A stretch of DNA of 43,281 bases, from positions 1 through 43,281 of the forward strand of contig NZ_QMEL01000014.1 in the NCBI RefSeq assembly GCF_003390885.1, written 5' to 3'. A program made the translations under genes and the position numbers. How positions within the stretch are numbered: the stretch's first letter is position 1; the number at the start of each line of letters is the position of its first letter. Below the pieces are notes generated by a model, which was given only the letters and a program-made list of their open reading frames with translations, was not told the DNA's origin and searched no databases. The stretch is from Pelagibacterium sediminicola. Lineage in GTDB: Bacteria; Pseudomonadota; Alphaproteobacteria; Rhizobiales; Devosiaceae. Positions 1 to 7,861 of the stretch are shown here, piece after piece.

Positions 1-93
1 CTGAAGGGCGCGAACCAGTTGCCTTTGCTCATCGAAGGCGTCACATTCACCGACGGCGTAGCCACCAGCGTCGCCGAAAATCGCGCCGCTTGA
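1..93 (+). CDS. Transposase, C-terminal fragment (5' end outside window)
   Basis: An open frame runs from base 1 to the TGA at 91..93 and gives 30 residues that include NQLPLLIEGVTFTDG. The pattern of hydrophobic residues followed by VTFTDG resembles, from memory, C-termini of IS256-type (mutator) transposases of alphaproteobacteria. With so few residues the family is a guess. An identical fragment lies inverted at the other end of the window. The stop is followed by 33 bases shared by both copies, as expected for the non-coding tail of an IS. Confidence 0.5.
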   Translation: MKGANQLPLLIEGVTFTDGVATSVAENRAA

Positions 94-126
94 TCAGGCC
101 GTATCACCCAAAATCCCGCATAGCTC
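1..126. repeat. Terminal inverted repeat, left copy (insertion sequence end)
   Basis: These 126 bases are the exact reverse complement of 43155..43280, and the match stops at base 127. The repeat covers the last 31 codons of a transposase-like frame plus 33 bases after its stop, which suits the 3' end of an insertion sequence. The inner boundary, near AGCTC at 122..126, is the likely element terminus. Because it sits at the very edge of the window, the rest of the element is not visible. The simplest reading is a contig broken at two inverted copies of a multi-copy IS. Confidence 0.85.
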
Positions 127-137
127 CGAGGCTGATC

Positions 138-1313
138 ATGACGCACCCTGCAACGGCCCGGCCCGAAGTCTCGGCGCTGTCCTCCTCGCGCATCCGCGAC
201 ATCGCCAACGCCGCGATAGGGCGCGAGGACATCCTGCCCTTCTGGTTCGGGGAGAGCGACCTGCCGACGCCCGATTTCATCCGCGAGACCGCCCGGCAGG
301 CGCTGGCCGAAAGCCGGACCTTTTACACCCAGAATCTCGGATTGCCCGAACTCCGCGAAGCGATCGCCGCCTACGCCTCCCGCCTCCACGGCATCGCGGT
401 GACGCCGGACCGCATCGCCGTGACCGGCTCGGGCGTCTCGGCACTGATGATCGCCAACCAGCTCGTCGTTTCCCCCGGCGACCGCGTAGTGGTCGTAACC
501 CCCATCTGGCCCAACATCGCCGAAGGCCCGCGCCTCGTCGGCGCCGATGTCGTGCGCCATCCGCTGGTGGTCGAAAACGGGCGCTGGACACTCGATGTCC
601 AAAGGCTCGTCGATACGCTGACCCCCGACACGCGCCTCCTGATCCTCAACGCCCCCAACAACCCCACCGGTTTCACGCTGGACGCCGCCGCCCAGCGCGC
701 CATCCTCGACCATTGCCGCAAGCACGGCATATGGCTGATGAGCGATGAGGTTTACGAACGGCTCGTTTATGACGGCGCCGATGCCGCCCCGTCCATGCTC
801 GCCATCGCCGAACCCGAAGACCGGCTGATCGCCGTCAATTCGTTCTCCAAGGCCTGGCGCATGACCGGCTGGCGGCTGGGCTGGCTCACCCTGCCCCAGG
901 CCATGATGCCCGATGTGCCCAAGGTCATCGAATACAACACCTCCTGTGCTCCGGCTTTCGTTCAGGCGGGGGGGATCGCCGCGCTCACCGACCCGCGCGG
1001 GGAGGAGGCAGTCCGGGCCCTCAAGGCCAATCTGGCGCGGTCGCGCGATCTCCTGCTGGATGGACTGACAGCACTTGGCCGCATCGAGGTCCCGCGCGCC
1101 GACGGCGCCATGTACGCCTTCTTCCGCATCGACGGACTGCCCGACGACATGGCGGTGGCAAGAACGCTGGTCGCCGGCCATGGGCTGGGCCTTGCACCGG
1201 GCAGCGCGTTCGGCCCGGAAGGCGAAGGCTGGCTGCGCTGGTGCTACGCGGCGCGGCCCGAGCGGATCACCATGGGGCTGGAAAGACTCGCGACGTTTCT
1301 CGATGGCGCCTGA
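138..1313 (+). CDS. PLP-dependent aminotransferase, class I/II (AspC-like)
   Basis: A 391-residue cytosolic fold-type I aminotransferase that moves amino groups between an amino acid and a 2-oxo acid using pyridoxal phosphate. The Schiff-base lysine is K238 in SFSKAWRMTGWRLGW. NAPNNPTG and SDEVYERL are the usual cofactor-contact segments, and a conserved arginine lies near the C-terminus. The substrate cannot be read from the sequence. I chose ATG 138. The frame stays open upstream into the insertion sequence (TTG at 90), but those 16 codons are IS-derived. The start is only 11 bases from the IS boundary, so the native promoter has probably been displaced. It converges with the esterase gene, with two bases between the stops. 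Confidence 0.88.
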   Translation: MTHPATARPEVSALSSSRIRDIANAAIGREDILPFWFGESDLPTPDFIRETARQALAESRTFYTQNLGLPELREAIAAYASRLHGIAVTPDRIAVTGSGVSALMIANQLVVSPGDRVVVVTPIWPNIAEGPRLVGADVVRHPLVVENGRWTLDVQRLVDTLTPDTRLLILNAPNNPTGFTLDAAAQRAILDHCRKHGIWLMSDEVYERLVYDGADAAPSMLAIAEPEDRLIAVNSFSKAWRMTGWRLGWLTLPQAMMPDVPKVIEYNTSCAPAFVQAGGIAALTDPRGEEAVRALKANLARSRDLLLDGLTALGRIEVPRADGAMYAFFRIDGLPDDMAVARTLVAGHGLGLAPGSAFGPEGEGWLRWCYAARPERITMGLERLATFLDGA

Positions 1314-1315
1314 AA

Positions 1316-2212
1316 TCAGGCGTCGAGCGCCCCGAGGCTGGCAAAGAAGTTGACGGTATCGTCCAGCACCGGCGCGCGCCAGCGCAGCATGGCGCCGATC
1401 GAGGTGACGATCTCCATATGCCCGATGCCCTCGTAATAACGCTCGTCGACCGGCACGTCATGCTGGCGCAGCCGCGCCGCCAGCAGTTCGGTATTGACGG
1501 GCCTCACGATCGGATCGCCCAGCCCTGAGGCAAGGAACATGGGCGGGGCATCTTTCGTCACCAGCCGCACCGGCTGTGTGCCCTCGGGATTCGACGCCTG
1601 CCCGAAAGCATCGCGCACCTCGTTATATTCAAAGGGATAAAAATCGTATGGCCCCGCCAGCCCCGCGATGCCGCGGATCTTGAGTGAAACCCCCGTCTCA
1701 CGAAAGAACGCCGGATCGAGCCCCAGCATCACCGCATTATACGCACCCGCCGAATGACCGGCGAGAAACAGCTTGTTGGCGTCTCCGCCATAGGCGCCGA
1801 TATTGTCCTCGATCCATTTGGACTGCACCGCCGCATCGTAAAGGAAGGCCGGATAGGTCACCTCCGGAACGAGGCGATAGTCCCCGATCACCGTCACGAA
1901 CCCGCGCGAGGCAAAGGCGTGCCCCACGAAATCGTAATCGCCGCGCTCGCCCCGGTTCCAGCCCCCGCCATAAATGAACTGCAACACCGGCGCATTGCCT
2001 TTGGGATTCCGCGGCACATAGACATCGAGCAGCCCGCGTGGCCCGCCCGCATAGGGAATGCCATCCCCCAGCTTGACCGCGCCCGAATCCATGGCGGTCG
2101 GGACGTTGAAGGGATCCATCAGGGAAACGGCGAAAACGCTCGCGGGCAGCATCATGCCCCCGAACGTCAACGCCCCCATCGAACCGAGAAAAGAGCGACG
2201 CGAAAACTTCAT
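1316..2212 (-). CDS. Tat-exported alpha/beta hydrolase (esterase/lipase-like)
   Basis: A 298-residue alpha/beta hydrolase. The N-terminus carries a twin-arginine signal (SRRSFLG, then a hydrophobic stretch ending near residue 30), so it is probably exported folded to the periplasm. The oxyanion segment is YGGGW at 81-85. The nucleophile is S154 in GHSAG, and D233 and H265 (GIGHMEI) are plausible triad partners. This is the carboxylesterase/BD-FAE-like pattern; the natural ester is unknown. ATG 2212 was preferred over the longer frame from 2275 because it places the Tat motif at residues 4-10. The gene is convergent with the aminotransferase. Confidence 0.85.
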   Translation of the reverse strand: MKFSRRSFLGSMGALTFGGMMLPASVFAVSLMDPFNVPTAMDSGAVKLGDGIPYAGGPRGLLDVYVPRNPKGNAPVLQFIYGGGWNRGERGDYDFVGHAFASRGFVTVIGDYRLVPEVTYPAFLYDAAVQSKWIEDNIGAYGGDANKLFLAGHSAGAYNAVMLGLDPAFFRETGVSLKIRGIAGLAGPYDFYPFEYNEVRDAFGQASNPEGTQPVRLVTKDAPPMFLASGLGDPIVRPVNTELLAARLRQHDVPVDERYYEGIGHMEIVTSIGAMLRWRAPVLDDTVNFFASLGALDA

Positions 2213-2658
2213 GTGCAGGTCTTGCCGTAAAAAAGGTTGTATCAGGCCAGCTTCGCTCCGCCTTCTGCCCTCCAAAGGCGACCAATTTTTGACCTAATCC
2301 GCACCGGTTCCGCCGCAAGCATCCGTGGCCCGTTTGGCCATGGCGCTTCCCTTTCATTCACAAAAAAGAACCTGCACCGGAAAACCCGGGATCAGACGCC
2401 CAGAGCGTGTCAGGTTTTGATGGAAAGGGCATACCGGTTGGGGTTGGGTTGCACTGGATTCCCGAAACGAGTCTCGGAATGACATTGGGGGCTTTTTGGC
2501 CGATGCCTGCCCCATTCCCGCTTGTCATCCCAGGATTTATTCCCGGATTCCAGACCGAACCCGCCGCAATCGCGGGAACCCCGACGATTCCGTCAAACAC
2601 CAAGACCTGCTCCAAGCACAATCTCTTGCCTATGTCTCCGGGCCGTACAAGAAGAAAA
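2213..2658. other. Intergenic region with diverged repeats, no gene
   Basis: About 445 bases lie between the esterase start and tRNA-Gly. Short open frames here have no family features or ribosome binding sites. The central part (about 2410..2562) is a degenerate copy of the interspersed repeat also seen at 24260..24405. No clear tRNA terminator is visible; there is only a T-rich run just below 2659 on the minus strand. Confidence 0.6.
2410..2562. repeat. Diverged composite intergenic repeat, copy A
   Basis: It shares CAGGTTTTGATGGAAA (2411..2426) with 24260..24275. It then carries the CTGGATT and CGGAATGACA blocks and a final segment of the type TCATCCCAGGATTTATTCCC ending in TCCAGAC, in the same order as the second copy. 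The halves are partly complementary, suggesting a decayed hairpin element. Between copies only these blocks are conserved. Confidence 0.5.
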
Positions 2659-2732
2659 TGGAGCGGGTGAAGGGAATCGAACCCTCGTCGTAAGCTTGGA
2701 AGGCTTCTGCTCTACCATTGAGCTACACCCGC
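2659..2732 (-). tRNA. tRNA-Gly (anticodon TCC)
   Basis: On the minus strand the sequence begins GCGGGTGTAGCTCAATGG and folds into a full cloverleaf. The acceptor arm is GCGGGTG/CACCCGC, the T-arm contains GGTTCGATTCC, and the anticodon loop is CTTCCAA with TCC at the anticodon position. CCA is encoded at 2661..2659. It is a tandem partner of tRNA-Tyr immediately upstream on the same strand. Confidence 0.96.
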
Positions 2733-2741
2733 CCGGGGGCA

Positions 2742-2783
2742 ACGCTTGCCAGTTTGCCGGTGCAATGCCCCTTGGGCAAGCGT
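2742..2783 (-). other. Stem between tandem tRNAs (possible processing structure)
   Basis: ACGCTTGCC at 2742..2750 pairs with GGCAAGCGT at 2775..2783 across a 24-base loop, inside the 55-base spacer between tRNA-Tyr and tRNA-Gly. Its placement suggests a processing stem in a joint transcript. There is no T-run, so a terminator is less likely. Confidence 0.35.
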
Positions 2784-2787
2784 GAAA

Positions 2788-2872
2788 TGGTGGAGGGGGC
2801 TGGATTCGAACCAGCGTAGCCTAAGGCGTCAGATTTACAGTCTGATGGATTTAACCACTCTCCCACCCCTCC
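2788..2872 (-). tRNA. tRNA-Tyr (anticodon GTA)
   Basis: An 85-base class II tRNA on the minus strand starting GGAGGGGTGGGAGAGTGG. The anticodon stem-loop is CAGACTGTAAATCTG with GTA. It has a long variable arm (CGCCTTAGGCTACG region), T-arm GGTTCGAATCC, and an encoded CCA at 2790..2788. It lies just upstream of tRNA-Gly and is divergent from rlmB. Confidence 0.97.
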
Positions 2873-3049
2873 CCAATATCGCGATTGGCGAAGCGAGGTT
2901 GTGGCGCGAAACCGTTTCCGATCCGCGCCACGGCCCGGTTTATGGTGGTCTGGCTCCGTTCTGTCAACAGCTATCTCGAGGAATTCGGTACCCGGACCAT
3001 CCTGTCTTGCCGCTTGCCACCCACAAGCCGAAAGGCTACGCCACTTTCC

Positions 3050-3802
3050 ATGAGCAAGAACAGGTTTCCACCCAAACCGCGTCCGCAAACAAGGCCCGAA
3101 GACGAGCCCGTTTATCTTTACGGGCTCCATACCGTGCGCGCCGCGCTCGACAATCCGCGCCGCAAGCGCCGTGTACTGCTGGCAACGCCCAACGGGCTCA
3201 ATCGCCTGCGCGAGAACGGCCCCCTGCCCGATTTGAGGATCGAGGAACGAACCCCGCGCGATCTCGATAAGCTCCTGGGCTCCGATGCCGTGCATCAGGG
3301 CGTCGCCCTCGAGGTCGACCCGGTCGACCGCTTCGGGCTCGACGAAATCGACACCCTCGATCTGGTCGTCGTGCTCGATCAGGTGACCGACCCGCATAAT
3401 GTCGGCGCCATCCTGAGGACGGCCTGCGCCTTTGGCGCCGATGCGGTTATCACCACCGCCCGCTACGCGCCGCGTGAAACGGGAGTTCTTGCCAAATCGG
3501 CCTCGGGCGCACTCGACATGATCCCGCTCATCGAAGTGCGCAATCTGGGCGATGCGCTCGAAACGCTCAAGACGCGCGGGCTCTTGTGCCTCGGCTTTGA
3601 TTCCGAAGCCGAAGGCCTGCTCAGACCCCGCCCGTCCGGCCAGAAACTGGCGATCGTCCTCGGGGCCGAAGGCAAGGGCCTGCGACAGAAAACCCGCTCG
3701 CTCTGCGATGAAATGGTCCGGCTCGACATGCCCGGCCCCATCAAATCCCTCAACGTCTCCAACGCCGCCGCCATCGCGCTCTTTGCGGCGACGGCGGGTT
3801 GA
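3050..3802 (+). CDS. rlmB: 23S rRNA 2'-O-ribose methyltransferase, TrmH/SpoU family (RlmB-like)
   Basis: A 250-residue SPOUT methyltransferase. A basic N-terminal tail is followed by the small substrate-binding domain (YLYGLHTVRAAL) and the trefoil-knot catalytic domain. SpoU motif 1 is seen as DPHNVGAILRTA, motif 2 as IVLGAEGKGLRQ and motif 3 as SLNVSNAAAIALF. RlmB methylates a guanosine of 23S rRNA with S-adenosylmethionine; assignment to RlmB rather than another TrmH paralogue rests on length and the N-terminal domain. I took ATG 3050 because the residues before it in the longer frame from 2885 run back towards the tRNA and look non-coding. Placement beside two tRNA genes fits a translation-related locus. 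Confidence 0.88.
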   Translation: MSKNRFPPKPRPQTRPEDEPVYLYGLHTVRAALDNPRRKRRVLLATPNGLNRLRENGPLPDLRIEERTPRDLDKLLGSDAVHQGVALEVDPVDRFGLDEIDTLDLVVVLDQVTDPHNVGAILRTACAFGADAVITTARYAPRETGVLAKSASGALDMIPLIEVRNLGDALETLKTRGLLCLGFDSEAEGLLRPRPSGQKLAIVLGAEGKGLRQKTRSLCDEMVRLDMPGPIKSLNVSNAAAIALFAATAG

Positions 3803-3821
3803 GGTCGTTTTGAGATGCCGA

Positions 3822-4706
3822 TTACAATGCGGCTGAAATGCCTTGCGTCCGCGCCGTAATGAGCGGGGTATCGAACGCGCTGCCGCCTGAGGAGCGCAGG
3901 GTGACAACCTTGTAGCCGCGCGCGTGCAGTTCATCGAGGAATTCGGGCAGCATCGCGATGGTGCGGGCGTGGATATCGTGGAAGAGAACGATCCCCTGCC
4001 CCTGCCGGTCCAGCCGCTCCAGCGTGCGGTTGAGCACGGCCCGCGCCGATTCACGATAATAATCCTTGGAATCGATATCCACGTCGAGAATGACCAGATG
4101 CCCATCGACGGCGCTGGTGCGGATGATGTTGCTCTGCGCCAGATAGGGGAAGCGGAAAAAGCGGGAGGGCAGATGGCCCGATCCGGCGAGCGCCTGCCCC
4201 ACGGCCTCGTGCCCGCGCTGGATTTCGGCCATCGCTTCGGAATGGGACAGCGTCGTGAGATCGGTATGCGAGAACGTATGGGAACCGATCGCGTGTCCCC
4301 GCTGCGCGACCGCCCGCGCCAGTTCCGGATGGCGCTGGGCGGCCGCCCCGAGCATCAGGAAGGTCGCCTTGACCCCATGGGTATCCAGCGCATCGAGAAC
4401 CGCCTCGGTCTTTCCGGGCCGCGGGCCGTCATCGAACGTCAGCACCACCTCACCGGGCCGCAGGACGAGTTGGGTACTGGACGCAACCGTCAGCGTGCGT
4501 CCCGCCAGCGCCCCATTGAGCCGGGGCGGCATCGGCTGGCCGGTCACGGCCTCTATGCGCAGCCTGCCGTCGACGGCTGCGGTCTCCAGCGCATCGGTGG
4601 ACTGGCTATAAGCGGAAAGATTTTGGGAAGACTGGGACTGGGGCGGTTTGGCACACCCCGCCAAAAGCCCCGCCATCGCAAGACAAACGCATAAAATTCG
4701 TAGCAC
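3822..4706 (-). CDS. Polysaccharide deacetylase (NodB domain) lipoprotein
   Basis: A secreted carbohydrate esterase family 4 enzyme, expected to remove N- or O-acetyl groups from a cell-envelope polysaccharide. The N-terminus from GTG 4706 is a compact lipoprotein signal (hydrophobic core then LLAGC), so the protein is probably membrane-anchored. The NodB domain shows LTFDDGP with the catalytic and metal aspartates, SHTFSH with the metal histidines, and a C-terminal VLFHDIH motif. A longer start at GTG 4745 is possible. I prefer 4706 because GAGG lies just upstream and the signal peptide becomes typical. The upstream region is rich in TTAAC blocks resembling CtrA sites. The substrate is unknown. 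Confidence 0.85.
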   Translation of the reverse strand: MLRILCVCLAMAGLLAGCAKPPQSQSSQNLSAYSQSTDALETAAVDGRLRIEAVTGQPMPPRLNGALAGRTLTVASSTQLVLRPGEVVLTFDDGPRPGKTEAVLDALDTHGVKATFLMLGAAAQRHPELARAVAQRGHAIGSHTFSHTDLTTLSHSEAMAEIQRGHEAVGQALAGSGHLPSRFFRFPYLAQSNIIRTSAVDGHLVILDVDIDSKDYYRESARAVLNRTLERLDRQGQGIVLFHDIHARTIAMLPEFLDELHARGYKVVTLRSSGGSAFDTPLITARTQGISAAL

Positions 4707-4760
4707 TGGAACGCCTCGAGCGGGGGAGAGTATCGATGCCCGCACTCTTGGCGATTATGG

Positions 4761-4808
4761 TTAACAACTGGTTCCGCTAACCAAATATTATCCTTAACAA
4801 ACAGTTAC
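4761..4808. promoter_or_regulatory. Two CtrA-like boxes upstream of the deacetylase gene
   Basis: TTAA-N7-TTCC begins at 4761 and TTAA-N7-TTAC spans 4794..4808. Each matches the TTAA-N7-TTAA CtrA consensus at seven or six of eight bases. They lie 55 to 100 bases before the deacetylase start. The right half of the second overlaps the stop codon of the YaiI-type gene. Regulation is inferred from the pattern only. Confidence 0.4.
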
Positions 4809-5263
4809 TTATTACGCCCCGCCCGCTGCACCGCCTCATCGAGCGCCTGCAGGAACTGCGAGCGGTCGCGACCCGTGAAACTGGCGTTATAGCCCTTGCT
4901 CTCGCCCGTTTCGCGCAAATGCTGGTTGAGCTCGCGCATAGCCAGCGCCATGCCGATGGAATGCTCGGTGAACGGCCTGCCCGTCGGCCCGAGCACCTGC
5001 GCGCCCTTCTCCAGCGCCCGCCGCGCCAGCGGAATATCGGCGGTGATGACGATGTCGTTTTCGGTGGCGTGCTCGGCGATCCAGTCGTCCGCCGCATCGG
5101 CGCCCTGCGGCACCATCACGTGCCTCACCATCGGGTCGCGCGATGGCCGCAACCCGAAATTGGCGACCATCGTCACGACGATCCCGTGCCGTTCGGCAAC
5201 GCGCAACACCTCGTCCTTGACCGGACAGGCGTCGGCATCGACATAAATGTGCGGGGCCGTCAC
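4805..5263 (-). CDS. YaiI/YqxD family protein (UPF0178)
   Basis: A 152-residue protein with the family N-terminus IYVDADACPVKDE and the downstream blocks GADAADDWI, VITADIPLA and GRPFTEHSIG. The aspartates suggest a PIN-like metal-dependent fold, but no function is established for the family. The start is GTG 5263, two bases after the stop of the dehydrogenase gene on the same strand, so the two are probably co-transcribed and translationally coupled. Length matches the family. Confidence 0.88.
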   Translation of the reverse strand: MTAPHIYVDADACPVKDEVLRVAERHGIVVTMVANFGLRPSRDPMVRHVMVPQGADAADDWIAEHATENDIVITADIPLARRALEKGAQVLGPTGRPFTEHSIGMALAMRELNQHLRETGESKGYNASFTGRDRSQFLQALDEAVQRAGRNK

Positions 5264-5265
5264 GG

Positions 5266-6393
5266 TCAGAAGATCACCACGCTCCGGATCGATTCGCCCT
5301 TGTGCATCAGATCGAACCCGGTGTTGATGTCCTCGAGCCGCAGGGTGTGGGTGATCATCGGGTCGATCTCGATCTTGCCCGACATGTACCAGTCGACGAT
5401 TTTCGGTACATCGGTGCGCCCGCGCGCGCCGCCGAACGCCGTGCCCAGCCATTGCCGGCCGGTGACGAGCTGGAACGGACGGGTCGAAATTTCCTGCCCC
5501 GCCCCGGCCACCCCGATGATGACGGATTTGCCCCAGCCGCGATGGCTCGCTTCGAGCGCCTGCCGCATCACAGTGACGTTGCCCGTGCAATCGAAGGTGT
5601 AGTCGCATCCCCCAATCTGGTCCGCGCCACGCTTTGTCATGTTGACGAGGTGGGAAACGATATCACCATCGATCTCGCGCGGATTGACGAAATGGGTCAT
5701 CCCGAACCGCTCGCCCCACGCCTTCTTGTCGTTGTTGATGTCGACGCCGATGATCATGTCGGCTCCGGCCATCTTGAGCCCCTGGATGACGTTGAGCCCG
5801 ATCCCGCCCAGCCCGAACACCGCCGCCGTCGCCCCCTGCTCGACCTTGGCCGTGTTGATGACCGCGCCAACGCCGGTGGTAACCCCGCACCCGACATAAC
5901 AGACCTTGTCGAAGGCCGCCGCCGGATCAATCCTGGCCACCGCGATCTCGGGCAGGACCGTATAGTTCGAGAAGGTCGAGCAGCCCATATAGTGGAAGAT
6001 TGGCTTGCCCTTGTAGGAGAACCGGCTGGTGCCGTCAGGCATCAGTCCCTGCCCCTGCGTGGCACGGATGGCGGTACACAAATTCGTCTTGCGTGAGAGG
6101 CACGATGGGCACTCGCGGCATTCGGGTGTATAGAGCGGGATGACGTGATCGCCTGGCGCAACACTCGTGACCCCCGCCCCGACCTCGACCACCACGCCCG
6201 CGCCCTCATGGCCCAGAATGGCGGGAAACAGCCCTTCGGGATCGGCGCCCGATAGCGTGAACTCGTCGGTATGGCAAATGCCCGTTGCCTTGATTTCGAC
6301 CAGAACCTCGCCCGCCTTGGGGCCCTCAAGATCGACCTCGACGATCTCCAGGGGTTTACCCGCCTCAAAGGCCACCGCCGCGCGTGTTTTCAT
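5266..6393 (-). CDS. frmA: S-(hydroxymethyl)glutathione dehydrogenase / class III alcohol dehydrogenase
   Basis: A 375-residue zinc-dependent medium-chain dehydrogenase. It oxidises S-hydroxymethylglutathione, the spontaneous adduct of formaldehyde and glutathione, with NAD+, and can reduce S-nitrosoglutathione. [12 protein letters not shown] and GHEGAGVV provide catalytic-zinc ligands. The four structural-zinc cysteines lie in [15 protein letters not shown], and the Rossmann motif is GLGGIGLNV. Start ATG 6393 has AGGAGA eight bases upstream. The downstream YaiI-type gene follows directly. No S-formylglutathione hydrolase or glutathione-formaldehyde activating gene is in the window. Confidence 0.93.
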   Translation of the reverse strand: MKTRAAVAFEAGKPLEIVEVDLEGPKAGEVLVEIKATGICHTDEFTLSGADPEGLFPAILGHEGAGVVVEVGAGVTSVAPGDHVIPLYTPECRECPSCLSRKTNLCTAIRATQGQGLMPDGTSRFSYKGKPIFHYMGCSTFSNYTVLPEIAVARIDPAAAFDKVCYVGCGVTTGVGAVINTAKVEQGATAAVFGLGGIGLNVIQGLKMAGADMIIGVDINNDKKAWGERFGMTHFVNPREIDGDIVSHLVNMTKRGADQIGGCDYTFDCTGNVTVMRQALEASHRGWGKSVIIGVAGAGQEISTRPFQLVTGRQWLGTAFGGARGRTDVPKIVDWYMSGKIEIDPMITHTLRLEDINTGFDLMHKGESIRSVVIF

Positions 6394-6462
6394 TGCCGTC
6401 TCCTGACTCGTTTCGAGGGAGCTTGGCACAAGGCGAACAATGGCATCAAGCGAAAGAAGCCC

Positions 6463-6602
6463 GCATCGCTGGCCCCCTCATCCGACCCGGCTTCGCCGGG
6501 CCACCTTCTCCCACAAGGAGAGAGGGGTAACCGTGGCGCCACCTATTCCGCCCCCCTCTCCCCTTGAGGGAGAGGGGTTGGGGGTGAGGGGGCCAGCGAT
6601 GC
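6463..6602. repeat. Palindromic intergenic repeat, copy 1 (inverted orientation)
   Basis: A roughly 140-base element bounded by GCATCGCTGGCCCC and its complement, containing CCTCATCCGACC, a CTTCTCCC arm and a CCCCTCTCCCCTTGAGGG hairpin arm. It is one of six copies and lies between the divergent formaldehyde dehydrogenase and DUF4260 genes. It holds no gene. Confidence 0.85.
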
Positions 6603-6683
6603 CTGCAAAGAACCGCCGCGTCAGCCAATTGCTGCCCGTTCACTCTTTCGGTAGAACAGGTGCAGCAAAACGGGGAACCGATC

Positions 6684-7055
6684 ATGGCTCGAGCCGTCCT
6701 TTGGCAGCGCGTGGAAGGCTTCATCATCTTTGCGGCCGGTCTCGCGCTCTTCTGGCATGCGAACGGCACGATGCCGTGGTGGGGCGCAATCCTGATTTTT
6801 TTCGCGCCGGATCTCACTTTCCTGGGCTATCTGCTTGGACCGAGGATAGGCGCGCTTTGCTATAACGCCGTCCATATCTATGCTTTCGGTACGGCCTTGT
6901 TTGCAATCGGCCTGATCCTGCCAATCCCGTTGCTTGCGGCTCTCGGAGCGCTCTGGCTTGCGCATTCGGGATTCGACCGAATGCTGGGCTACGGCCTGAA
7001 ATCGCCAGAAGGCTTTGCCATCACGCATCTGGGCCGGATCGGAAAGCAATCCTGA
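6684..7055 (+). CDS. DUF4260 family membrane protein
   Basis: A 123-residue hydrophobic protein with about four predicted membrane segments: FIIFAAGLALFW, WGAILIFFAPDLTFLGYLLG, AFGTALFAIGLILPIPL and LLAALGALWL. The pattern APDLTFLGYLLGPRIGALCYN and the C-terminal HSGFDRMLGYGLK are typical of DUF4260 proteins, whose function is unknown. Start ATG 6684 has GGGGAA upstream. Its 3' end faces the xylG stop, seven bases away. It has no visible operon partner. Confidence 0.8.
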   Translation: MARAVLWQRVEGFIIFAAGLALFWHANGTMPWWGAILIFFAPDLTFLGYLLGPRIGALCYNAVHIYAFGTALFAIGLILPIPLLAALGALWLAHSGFDRMLGYGLKSPEGFAITHLGRIGKQS

Positions 7056-7062
7056 GCCGCGC

Positions 7063-7848
7063 TCAGACCCGCATCGCCCCCGGTCCGGGAATCGCGCCCG
7101 GCGGGCATTTGCCCATGATGATCATGCCCAGCACCTCGTCCTTGGTGACGTCCGAGGTCTTTGCCGTCCCGACCACCTGCCCATTCTTCATCACGCACAC
7201 CCGATCCGCCAGATCGAACACGTCATGGATATCGTGGCTGATGAGAAAAATGCCGATGCCTTCGGATTTGAGCTGCTTGATGAGATCGGCGACCTGCTGG
7301 GTTTCCTGCGGCCCAAGCGCGGCGGTCGGCTCGTCCATGATCAGGATACGCGCGTTGAACAGAATCGCGCGGGCGATCGCCACCGATTGCCGCTGCCCGC
7401 CCGAAAGCGCCTTTACCGGCTCCTTGAAGCGGCGGAAGTTGGGGTTGAGCCGCCCCATCACCTCGCGCGCCTTGGCTTCCATCGCCACATCGTCGAGCGT
7501 GCCGATGGCGGTGGTCAACTCGCGCCCGAGGAACAGGTTCGCCGCCGCATCCACGTTGTCGGCAACGGCAAGAGTCTGGTAGATCGTCTCGATCCCGTAG
7601 GCCTTGGCGTCGCGCGGGTTGTTAATCGTCGCGGGCTGTCCGTCGATGCGGATTTCGCCCGCATCCCGGCGATAGGCCCCCGAAAGGATCTTGATGAGCG
7701 TCGATTTGCCCGCCCCGTTATGGCCGAGCAGGCCGACCACTTCACCGGGATAAAGGTCGATCGAAGCGCGGTCCACGGCCTTGATACCGCCAAAGGCGAT
7801 CGAAATATCCTCGAGCTCCACGAGCGGTTTTACTGCAACTTGAGACAT
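7063..7848 (-). CDS. xylG: Sugar ABC transporter ATP-binding protein (XylG-type, single domain)
   Basis: A 261-residue ABC ATPase that powers uptake through the neighbouring permease. Walker A is GHNGAGKST, the Q-loop lies in ETIYQTLAV, the signature is [10 protein letters not shown], Walker B is [12 protein letters not shown], and the switch histidine is in LISHD. It has one nucleotide-binding domain, whereas E. coli XylG is a fused double domain of about 510 residues, so this one presumably works as a homodimer. It is the last gene of xylF-xylH-xylG, 13 bases after xylH. Xylose specificity is inferred from the binding protein. Confidence 0.85.
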   Translation of the reverse strand: MSQVAVKPLVELEDISIAFGGIKAVDRASIDLYPGEVVGLLGHNGAGKSTLIKILSGAYRRDAGEIRIDGQPATINNPRDAKAYGIETIYQTLAVADNVDAAANLFLGRELTTAIGTLDDVAMEAKAREVMGRLNPNFRRFKEPVKALSGGQRQSVAIARAILFNARILIMDEPTAALGPQETQQVADLIKQLKSEGIGIFLISHDIHDVFDLADRVCVMKNGQVVGTAKTSDVTKDEVLGMIIMGKCPPGAIPGPGAMRV

Positions 7849-7861
7849 ACTGGTCAAACCC

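Noticed and set aside
2723-4105. A 460-codon open frame on the minus strand
   Set aside because: It runs antisense through rlmB and both tRNA genes and has the composition of a GC-rich shadow frame, with no domain or ribosome binding site.
6463-6602. CRISPR-like repetition suggested by recurring CCCCTCTCCC blocks
   Set aside because: The copies are dispersed over 30 kb as single units with no spacer array and no cas genes.
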